From assembly GCA_030667035.1 (NCBI GenBank), contig DAOUWQ010000154.1, positions 1-5,202 of the forward strand: DNA of 5,202 nt, written 5' to 3'. Below the pieces are notes generated by a model. The model did no database searches, was not told the origin of the DNA, and was given only the letters and a program-made list of their open reading frames with translations. The translations under genes were made by a program, and so were the position numbers. The stretch comes from Candidatus Heimdallarchaeota archaeon (GTDB lineage Archaea; Asgardarchaeota; Heimdallarchaeia; JABLTI01). Of this stretch, positions 1 to 5,051 are shown piece by piece (the first letter of the stretch is position 1; each line of letters opens with the position of its first letter).

Positions 1-236
1 CGAGTGTAACTGTAAACCCATTTGCGATATCTAGCAACATTAGAGGCATAAAGCAGAGCTAGATCCATTAACCCCATACGCATTGCAACACGTGTTTAAC
101 GTAGTATCTTAGCTTCGTCATTATCAAGTTTCTAGGATGTACGAGCTAATCGCTTATTTACCATTTTCAAATCTATTATATAATCTCGAGTTGATTTACC
201 GCCGCCTAACCAGCGAGCGAATTTTCCAAATACCAT
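1..236 (-). pseudogene. ESCRT-III (Snf7/Vps46-CHMP1-like) gene, partial, interrupted by two in-frame stops
   Basis: Reading the minus strand from the ATG at 236 gives 78 codons in one frame to the window edge, broken only by TAG at codon 35 (132-134) and TAA at codon 47 (96-98). The predicted peptide begins MVFGKFARWLGGGK, a short amphipathic start, followed by a basic helix (DLKMVNKRLARTS) and, after the second stop, a segment matching the ESCRT-III helical hairpin pattern G-x-M-x-x-A-x-x-Y-A-x-N-x-x-R (G55, M57, A60, Y63, A64, N66, R69). That pattern is what I recall for eukaryotic CHMP1/Vps46. ESCRT-III proteins polymerise on membranes and drive scission in cell division and vesicle budding; Asgard archaea carry eukaryote-like versions and some TACK archaea the related CdvB. 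The frame is kept on both sides of both stops, so decay is recent, or the stops are sequence errors or are read through. Each stop is one C-to-T change from a Gln codon. The C-terminal half lies outside the window. The family call is fairly secure; pseudogene status less so. Confidence 0.65.
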
Positions 237-270
237 AGTAATTTTTCCAACCTTTTTTTCTGGTAACACA

Positions 271-280
271 ATATTTTACA
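271..280 (-). promoter_or_regulatory. TATA-like element upstream of the ESCRT-III-like gene
   Basis: On the minus strand this reads TGTAAAATAT, centred about 40 bases upstream of the ATG at 236. An archaeal TATA box here would put the transcription start near 249 and give a leader of roughly 13 bases. A purine-rich GGTTGGAAAAA stretch just before the ATG is at best a weak ribosome binding site. Its presence suggests the damaged gene may still be transcribed. AT-rich surroundings make chance matches likely. Confidence 0.3.
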
Positions 281-288
281 TTCACTAA

Positions 289-318
289 AAAAAAGCTTTC
301 TAAATAGCAAAAAAGCTT
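289..318. repeat. Short direct repeat AAAAAAGCTT, two copies 20 bases apart
   Basis: AAAAAAGCTT occurs at 289-298 and again at 309-318, that is, two turns of the helix apart. Each copy contains the palindrome AAGCTT. A related TAGCAA motif is also repeated at 305-310 and 323-328. The repeats lie just upstream of the TATA-like element of the ESCRT-III-like gene, so a tandem protein-binding site is possible, but A-tract-rich DNA produces such repeats by chance. Confidence 0.35.
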
Positions 319-574
319 GTTTTAGCAATCTTTGAGCTACTAAGATTCACTTTAGATAGTATTAGTATAACAACATATTTTTAACTTTTGATTTAGGACA
401 AGTGTTTTTGGCCAATTATTTTTTTTGTAGAACGTTTGAGGGGCATATTAATCATAAAACTCTTACCCAAGCCTATTTCGACAACTTAAATAAATTTTAG
501 TAGACAAATTAAGCCTATCAGCACTAAGTTAATATTTTTTCGAATGCAAACCTTTTTTAGTTTTTTTACCTCTT

Positions 575-588
575 TTTCTATATAGAAA
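575..588 (+). promoter_or_regulatory. Palindromic TATA-like promoter element of the membrane protein gene
   Basis: The sequence TTTCTATATAGAAA is a perfect 14-base palindrome with TATATA at its centre, about 31 bases upstream of the ATG at 613. If it is the TATA box, transcription would begin near 608-610 and the mRNA would be almost leaderless, which favours the ATG over the TTG at 595. The symmetry could also suit a dimeric regulator covering the TATA box. The upstream side is pyrimidine-rich rather than a typical purine-rich BRE, which lowers confidence. Confidence 0.4.
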
Positions 589-612
589 CTATAGTTGGAG
601 CTATTGATAAAA

Positions 613-1416
613 ATGGTCAAACCCGGTTCAATTATCGGCGGATTTATTATTGCAATTTCGATTGCATTACAAGTAGTTACCCTGTTGGAAATTGCTCAAT
701 TTTGGTGGTTATTATTCATCTGGGGAGCTGGAATTATTGCAGGCGGATTTTATATTTGGGGCGGTACCGCTTTTGGCGAAAGTGAGAAAATGGAACATTT
801 CACAATATCCGGTATTGGATTTGGTGCGATTATTTCTCTTACAGCTTATTTCATACTCTTTCAATGGGATAACATTGTAGATACCCTCGAACTTTCAAAT
901 GAAAACTGGGTTATAGGCGCAGTAGGATTTTCCGCTTTGGCTGCAATTATGGCTGCGGCATCTTTCTTATTCATTATTACTGGCACAAATAAACAAATGA
1001 AAGGTGTTAAACCTGGTGCCCTTATTGGTGGAATTTTGATTAGTGTTTCTTTGACTTTACAAATTGTTGTTGTAATACACATTAGAAAGGCATATTGGTT
1101 GCTTGTATTCTGGTTTGTAGGACTAATTGGAGCTATTGCACTCAGCACAGGAGCTAGAGCACGAGGTTATAATAGCCCAACATCATTTGTTATCGCTGGT
1201 GTGTTCATAGGCATTCTGTTATTTGGTGTGCTCTATTGCACTTTATCAGATAAGGCAATTACTGCAATTGACACTATGTCAAATAATGCGGATAGTTTCC
1301 CAACACACGATCATCTACCGACATGGTTGGCGCCATTACTGTCTTTTGTTTCAGGGGTAGTAGCATTTATGGGTGTGCTGTTTTCTGCAGCATCCCTCCC
1401 AAAAAGAAGCTATTAA
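613..1416 (+). CDS. Eight-helix membrane protein with an internal four-helix duplication, function unknown
   Basis: I do not recognise a named family. From the ATG at 613 the protein has 267 residues and about eight hydrophobic segments, near residues 6-27, 31-51, 64-85, 99-124, 136-157, 161-180, 192-210 and 238-261. It is a tandem duplication: VKPGSIIGG at residue 2 recurs as VKPGALIGG at residue 132, and WWLLFIWGAG at 31 recurs as YWLLVFWFVG at 161, at an ungapped offset of 130. The match continues at an offset of 129 through helices 3 and 7 (FTISG/FVIAG), and the second half then has a loop about 10 residues longer (211-237) before helix 8. Nucleotide identity between halves is low, so the duplication is old. 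No signal peptide, catalytic motif or charged intramembrane residue pattern points to a transporter class. An in-frame TTG at 595 could extend it by six residues, but the repeat begins at the ATG and a TATA-like element sits 31 bases before it. It likely forms its own transcription unit, with a terminator right after the stop. Confidence 0.8.
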   Translation: MVKPGSIIGGFIIAISIALQVVTLLEIAQFWWLLFIWGAGIIAGGFYIWGGTAFGESEKMEHFTISGIGFGAIISLTAYFILFQWDNIVDTLELSNENWVIGAVGFSALAAIMAAASFLFIITGTNKQMKGVKPGALIGGILISVSLTLQIVVVIHIRKAYWLLVFWFVGLIGAIALSTGARARGYNSPTSFVIAGVFIGILLFGVLYCTLSDKAITAIDTMSNNADSFPTHDHLPTWLAPLLSFVSGVVAFMGVLFSAASLPKRSY

Positions 1417-1446
1417 GGAAGTTTCCATTCCTTTTTTCCCTTTTTT
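1415..1446 (+). terminator. Hairpin plus T-tract terminator after the membrane protein gene
   Basis: AAGGAA (1415-1420) pairs perfectly with TTCCTT (1428-1433) across a 7-base loop, and is followed by T-tracts at 1432-1437 and 1441-1446 separated by CCC. The stem overlaps the TAA stop codon. Archaeal RNA polymerase terminates on T-rich tracts even without a strong hairpin, so this is a good candidate end for the upstream transcript and separates it from coaD. Confidence 0.6.
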
Positions 1447-1520
1447 ATACTTTGGAGAGGAAACAAAGAAATTAAATACACTTGAAGCTTTTTTGAACGC
1501 ATAATGAGTTAAAGTCTAGG

Positions 1521-1539
1521 ATATTAAGAATAGTATTCT
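1521..1539 (+). promoter_or_regulatory. Weak TATA-like element with overlapping inverted repeat upstream of coaD
   Basis: ATATTAAG at 1521-1528 lies about 45 bases before the coaD start; as a TATA box it would start transcription near 1550 and leave room for the Shine-Dalgarno at 1558. Overlapping its end is a perfect inverted repeat, AGAATA-G-TATTCT (1527-1539), bordered by CTAG at 1540-1543, with another CTAG at 1516-1519. A repressor bound there would block initiation. Nothing in the window identifies such a regulator, and the TATA match is poor. Confidence 0.3.
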
Positions 1540-1557
1540 CTAGCAATTACTTACTGC

Positions 1558-1561
1558 GAGG
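1558..1561 (+). promoter_or_regulatory. Ribosome binding site that selects the TTG start of coaD
   Basis: GAGG at 1558-1561 is 7 bases upstream of the TTG at 1569, a normal Shine-Dalgarno spacing. A nearby ATG at 1564 is out of frame and runs only 15 codons before a stop, and no in-frame ATG precedes the nucleotide-binding motif. The TTG is therefore the best start. Confidence 0.6.
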
Positions 1562-1568
1562 AAATGAT

Positions 1569-2084
1569 TTGTCCAAGGCAAAAAACCGTCATTTTAAATA
1601 TGGGTGCTTAGGTGGTACCTTTGATAGATTACATGGGGGCCATAAACTTCTACTGGAAGTTGCATTTAGATTATCTGAGAAAGTACTCATTGGTATCACA
1701 AGTGATAAACTTGCACGAAGAGGAAAAGAGGTTCCAGAACTTATTTATCCATTTGACAAACGGGCAAGTGATGTAAGAGATTATTTGCATTCCTTGGGTG
1801 TTGTAGACGATAGAATAGATATCAGAGAGCTATCCAAAGCAACGCAATATGCAGATAAAAACCCCGAATTAGAAGTTATAGTGCTCAGTCCAGAAACATA
1901 TGGCAAACTTCTTGAGATAAATGATCTGCGACGGGAGAAAGATATTAAAGAGCTAATTGCAATTGCTATTCCTTATTATAGAGACGAAAGTGGGAAAATA
2001 GTTAGCTCAAAAACTTTTAGGGAATTAGAACTCCAATTAAAAAGGCAAATAAAAATGAAAAATGATGATGCTGAGCTTTCTTAA
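1569..2084 (+). CDS. coaD: Phosphopantetheine adenylyltransferase, archaeal/eukaryotic type
   Basis: The enzyme joins 4'-phosphopantetheine to ATP, giving dephospho-CoA and pyrophosphate, the penultimate step of coenzyme A synthesis in the cytoplasm. The 171-residue protein starts with the nucleotidyltransferase signature GGTFDRLHGGH (residues 15-25); H22 and H25 form the HxGH motif that binds ATP phosphates. TSD at 45-47, the segment VIVLSPETY (103-111) and the second signature VSSKTF-R (145-151) follow in the expected order. The spacing and the SPETY and VSS-F-R segments resemble the PPAT domain of eukaryotic CoA synthase and archaeal PPATs (COG1019) rather than bacterial CoaD. The length is close to usual; the last 15-20 residues are a charged tail. 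It begins at TTG behind a well-placed GAGG. It is convergent with the polymerase gene, only 3 bases between stop codons, and the upstream terminator suggests it is monocistronic. No other CoA gene is in view. Confidence 0.93.
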   Translation: MSKAKNRHFKYGCLGGTFDRLHGGHKLLLEVAFRLSEKVLIGITSDKLARRGKEVPELIYPFDKRASDVRDYLHSLGVVDDRIDIRELSKATQYADKNPELEVIVLSPETYGKLLEINDLRREKDIKELIAIAIPYYRDESGKIVSSKTFRELELQLKRQIKMKNDDAELS

Positions 2085-2087
2085 AAC

Positions 2088-4850
2088 TCAGAAGAAATCA
2101 TCAAGAGATCTAATACCAATTATTTTTTCAAAGGAAACGCCAACTGGTTCTAAAACTTGTTTTAAAGTTGATTCCATTTGAGCTAGATATTTATCAATAT
2201 CGATATCAGAAATATTTGCAAGTTCTAAGGGTTTAACACCAATACCACCTGAAGTTTTCACAAAGGAAATCAAATCACCTGCACCTAACTCCTTACCTGT
2301 AGTTTCCTTTAATAGCCGGGCAGCTTTAACATGCTGAGGTGTTGTTTTAATATATTGAGCAAGAGATTTGTTTAACTGAACTCGGAATACAAGATCTTCA
2401 ATAGGCAATTTTCTGTTTTTGAGGTCTTTGTAGCATTGTTGTACTCGGTCTTCTATTTCCTTTCTTGCACCCTCAATATCTTCTTCGACTTTTATTTCAC
2501 TTAAAATCTGAACGATGTCATTAAACACATTTTTGAGGAAGGGTGGAGTATTTCGTTTTTTACCCAATAATCCTTTGACATCAACCTTTCCATCGTGATA
2601 TACACCAAGATAGTTTTTCTTTCTATCAGATAGAGCTAAGTAGCGGTAATTTTTTTCGACATCAAGGTCAATTTTTAGATGTTCATCGCTCCATTTGATG
2701 AGTTCTTTTATTTGGTCTTTTGTGGGACTTTTTAGGAAAACAGAATCGGTATCTCCATAAATAACAGGAATACCCATTTCAGTACATTTCTCAATTGTAT
2801 CAGTAATAGCTTTTCTACCAATGGCTGTCGTTGCTTCTGCAAGAGGGGGGCAATAGAATGGAAAATGAGCAGCACCAAAAACACCATAAGAAGCATTAAT
2901 AACAACATTTAACGCGGATTGAATAACATTGTAAAAATCTCTGGTATTTTCATCAAGAGTTTTATCTTTTGTTTTAGGTTTAAACCAATCAACTCGTATA
3001 TCTCTAATAAAGCCAACCAAAATGGCCATAAGCCCTTTATTTTTGGTACAGACCCAGTGGTCAGTATCCGGAATCATTTTCTTATTCTTTTGGCAACTTT
3101 CGTGCGTACAATTCATTGTTTCATAGGAGAGATTCCAGATTTTGATTATACTTGGATACAGGCTTGCAAAATCCAAAACGGTAACGTCAAAATGAATACC
3201 AGGCGAAGGAGAAACAACAATGGCTCCTTTGTATTTCTTTCCCTTGATCATCGCACTGGTAGTTGAATCACCTCGAGAGCCAATGATCTCTTCAGGACGA
3301 GGTATGAGATAATTTCTATGACGATGCTCAGAGAATAACCAGTTTCGTATCCAAGTAGAAACTGCTTGTCTTGTTATATCTTCAAAGGGCATACCAGTTA
3401 TACGCATAAGCATAATTATTAATCGCATAGTTAGGTTGTCATTAAAAGTAGTTAATTCCAGAGTGATTTTACTATCCCAATAATTATAGTAAGCAAGTTC
3501 ATAGCAGTTTAACAGGCCGATATCTTTATCCAATACTACTTTGTGATCTTGAAGCAAAGCTGAAGTAATAGCATCTAAAGAACTAACATTATATTTGGCA
3601 CCATAAGCATAAACTTTGATTGCTGCTTGATTGAAGAATTTGTAAGCGTCAAAATGAATAGCATTCCGAATAGAATAGTAATCTCTGTTTTCAATTAATG
3701 GATTATCTTTAGAGTCTATTTTCAAACGATTCGCTCGATTCTGAAGATAAGGTAAATCAAAATTATCACCATTGAATGTAACAATAACAGGATAATCTTT
3801 CATTAATGCGAAAGTTTTCAGGAGGAGCTCTTTTTCATCGTCGAAGAATTCTACTTTAACATCAGCAGCAAGCTCCTTGGGACGAGTACCACGAGGAACG
3901 TCGTCTCGTTGTAAAACAAGAACAAATTTTGCACCATCATTACCAACTAACGAAATAGAAATAACTTTTTCGAGAGCTTTTGTAGGATCAGCAATTCGAT
4001 CCATGTTTTTAGTAAAAACTTCAATATCAATTGCTGCACGCTTGATATGGGGGACTCGAGTTAAAAACAAGGGCAAATAAATAGGAATAAGCTCTTGCAC
4101 TTCTTTGGGGGAATCTTTGAATAACTCCTTAATTTGAGCTTCTACTTTTTTGTCTAGTTTTTGAACTGCAGGTTCCAGATGACCATCTTTTAATTGATAA
4201 AACATTCCAGGATAAAGCTTCAAATCATACAAGTAATTCTTATGATAACGAATATTTGCTTCCCAGGCAGCAGGTAACTTTTCACGAAGACTATCATATC
4301 TACCACCGATGGCTAAAGGATCAGTAACGACTATTTTAGTCATATTTACGTCTTTATCAGTAAGTAGATTTTTCAATTGAACTTTTTTATAGGCGACGAT
4401 CTTCTTAAAATTCTTAACAGAAGAAATTTGTTGTAATTGTTCTACGGTTAAATCGGTAAGCAAATAGGGTTTATGACCAGTGTTATCGTAATAACCGTTT
4501 AAGCGATTTGAACGCTCGTCTAGTAAATAGAGAAAACCTTTGCCACTTTTTCCTTCATAGATTGACTGTAAAAGACAGCTAGGAGGGGAATTTTTTGGAC
4601 AATATTCTACCGGAGCACCCTCATGGATAATCTCATCATCAGCATCAACACCCTCTTTCTCAAATTCAGAAATATCATCCTCCTCTAAATTTTGAATAAC
4701 TTCTTTCGAAACTTGTTCTTGATCTTTAGCGGAAGAGCTGCTAGATTGTTTTGTTTCTTCGTCGAGAGGATCTTTTTTCTTGTCCGCTTTCGCTTCTTTT
4801 TTAGGTTCGGCACCAAAAAATGAATCTAAGGAAGGTTGTTCTTTTGACAT
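2088..4850 (-). CDS. polB1: Replicative family B DNA polymerase, archaeal PolB1 type, with Asn in place of the motif B lysine
   Basis: A DNA-directed DNA polymerase with a 3'-5' proofreading domain, expected to act at the replication fork with PCNA. At 920 residues it is collinear with Sulfolobus PolB1/Dpo1 as I recall it (about 880). Residues 1-80 are a charged, Ser-rich, probably disordered tail that starts with a PIP-box-like QPSLDSFF (5-12). The N-terminal domain includes YDNTGHKPY (121-129). Exonuclease motifs are intact: D275-I-E277, N360 to F364-D365, and Y455-x3-D459. Polymerase motif A is DFASLYPSII (560-569) and motif C is YGDTDS (698-703), so all three acidic residues are present. 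The KxY motif (K745, Y747) and thumb start KGLLGKKRNTPP (759-770) are present. Motif B reads NVVINASYG (648-656), with N648 where the family has Lys. Between motif A and the fingers lies a Cys/His cluster (C581, H583, C586, H598, C601). The C-terminus ends RSLDDFF, a second PIP-like motif. The ATG has a GAGG 7 bases upstream and a TATA box. Confidence 0.95.
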   Translation of the reverse strand: MSKEQPSLDSFFGAEPKKEAKADKKKDPLDEETKQSSSSSAKDQEQVSKEVIQNLEEDDISEFEKEGVDADDEIIHEGAPVEYCPKNSPPSCLLQSIYEGKSGKGFLYLLDERSNRLNGYYDNTGHKPYLLTDLTVEQLQQISSVKNFKKIVAYKKVQLKNLLTDKDVNMTKIVVTDPLAIGGRYDSLREKLPAAWEANIRYHKNYLYDLKLYPGMFYQLKDGHLEPAVQKLDKKVEAQIKELFKDSPKEVQELIPIYLPLFLTRVPHIKRAAIDIEVFTKNMDRIADPTKALEKVISISLVGNDGAKFVLVLQRDDVPRGTRPKELAADVKVEFFDDEKELLLKTFALMKDYPVIVTFNGDNFDLPYLQNRANRLKIDSKDNPLIENRDYYSIRNAIHFDAYKFFNQAAIKVYAYGAKYNVSSLDAITSALLQDHKVVLDKDIGLLNCYELAYYNYWDSKITLELTTFNDNLTMRLIIMLMRITGMPFEDITRQAVSTWIRNWLFSEHRHRNYLIPRPEEIIGSRGDSTTSAMIKGKKYKGAIVVSPSPGIHFDVTVLDFASLYPSIIKIWNLSYETMNCTHESCQKNKKMIPDTDHWVCTKNKGLMAILVGFIRDIRVDWFKPKTKDKTLDENTRDFYNVIQSALNVVINASYGVFGAAHFPFYCPPLAEATTAIGRKAITDTIEKCTEMGIPVIYGDTDSVFLKSPTKDQIKELIKWSDEHLKIDLDVEKNYRYLALSDRKKNYLGVYHDGKVDVKGLLGKKRNTPPFLKNVFNDIVQILSEIKVEEDIEGARKEIEDRVQQCYKDLKNRKLPIEDLVFRVQLNKSLAQYIKTTPQHVKAARLLKETTGKELGAGDLISFVKTSGGIGVKPLELANISDIDIDKYLAQMESTLKQVLEPVGVSFEKIIGIRSLDDFF
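2123..2128 (+). terminator. Possible T-tract terminator of coaD inside the polymerase 3' end
   Basis: Only 3 bases separate the convergent stop codons, so any coaD terminator must lie within the polymerase gene. The first run of six T on the plus strand downstream of coaD is here, about 39 bases past its stop. In the reverse direction, A-runs at 2039-2043 and just after (T-runs on the minus strand) could end the polymerase transcript inside coaD. There is no hairpin, so support is limited to position and composition. Confidence 0.25.
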
Positions 4851-4857
4851 TTATTCG

Positions 4858-4861
4858 CCTC
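4858..4861 (-). promoter_or_regulatory. Ribosome binding site of the DNA polymerase gene
   Basis: The minus strand reads GAGG followed by 7 bases and then the ATG at 4850. The spacing is standard and fixes the start so that the N-terminal PIP-like motif is included in the protein. Confidence 0.6.
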
Positions 4862-4882
4862 TATCAATCTAGGAAGTTTAAG

Positions 4883-4890
4883 CTTTATAA
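4883..4890 (-). promoter_or_regulatory. TATA box of the DNA polymerase gene
   Basis: The minus strand reads TTATAAAG, a good archaeal TATA box, preceded by a purine-rich GGGATTG that could serve as BRE. Its centre is about 37 bases upstream of the ATG, so transcription should begin near 4861, giving a leader of about 10 bases that barely contains the Shine-Dalgarno sequence. Confidence 0.5.
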
Positions 4891-5014
4891 CAATCCCATT
4901 TTCAGTAGAAATGAAATTAACTATCTTACAGTTTAACCTATTCCTTTTTAGATTTTTCACTAAAATGTTCTTGGAGAGTTATTAAGAGGGCGCCTATTCA
5001 ATAAAAAAGCGGTC

Positions 5015-5023
5015 TTTAAATTA
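5015..5023 (+). promoter_or_regulatory. TATA-like element upstream of the right-hand partial gene
   Basis: TTTAAATTA sits about 33 bases before the ATG at 5052 and follows an AAAAAAGCGG stretch that could act as BRE. A transcription start near 5045 would give a very short leader. It lies in the 201-base divergent region shared with the polymerase promoter, about 125 bases from that TATA box, so the two promoters do not overlap. Confidence 0.35.
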
Positions 5024-5051
5024 CTTTATCAACAATTCTAAATTGAGAGAA

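Larger units (their letters stand above)
237..594. other. AT-rich intergenic stretch without a supportable gene
   Basis: This 358-base stretch separates the minus-strand ESCRT-III-like gene from the plus-strand membrane protein gene, so it is a divergent intergenic region. I read both strands and found no open frame with a good start and protein-like composition. It holds several T-tracts on the plus strand (eight T at 419-426, six at 535-540, six at 553-558, seven at 561-567), which could stop stray transcription entering the next gene, plus the direct repeat and the promoter-like elements listed separately. No tRNA, other recognisable RNA gene or insertion-sequence end was seen. Confidence 0.6.

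Noticed and set aside
402..500. Possible 33-codon frame starting at GTG on the plus strand, upstream of the membrane protein gene
   Set aside because: Weak start, no ribosome binding site and no protein-like pattern; the frame is expected by chance at this length.
237..594. CRISPR array or mobile element end in the AT-rich stretch
   Set aside because: Only a 10-base two-copy repeat is present; there are no regularly spaced repeats, terminal inverted repeats or transposase fragments.
595..612. TTG start adding six residues to the membrane protein
   Set aside because: The ATG at 613 is where the internal repeat begins, and a TATA-like element 31 bases before it fits; the TTG has no ribosome binding site.
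692..880. Open frame of 62 codons on the plus strand
   Set aside because: It lies inside the membrane protein gene in another frame, and its translation lacks domain-like features; the enclosing frame has clear helices and an internal repeat.
861..1148. Open frame of 95 codons on the minus strand
   Set aside because: Antisense to the membrane protein gene; it arises from the reverse complement of hydrophobic codons and has no start signals.
2919..3266. Open frame of 115 codons on the plus strand
   Set aside because: Antisense to the polymerase palm region, which is strongly conserved in the other direction.
3877..4080. Open frame of 67 codons on the plus strand
   Set aside because: Antisense to the polymerase exonuclease domain; no ribosome binding site or recognisable composition.
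2088..4850. Inactivated PolB2-type polymerase
   Set aside because: The exonuclease residues and the motif A and C aspartates are all intact, and the thumb and N-terminal motifs match PolB1; only the motif B lysine is unusual.
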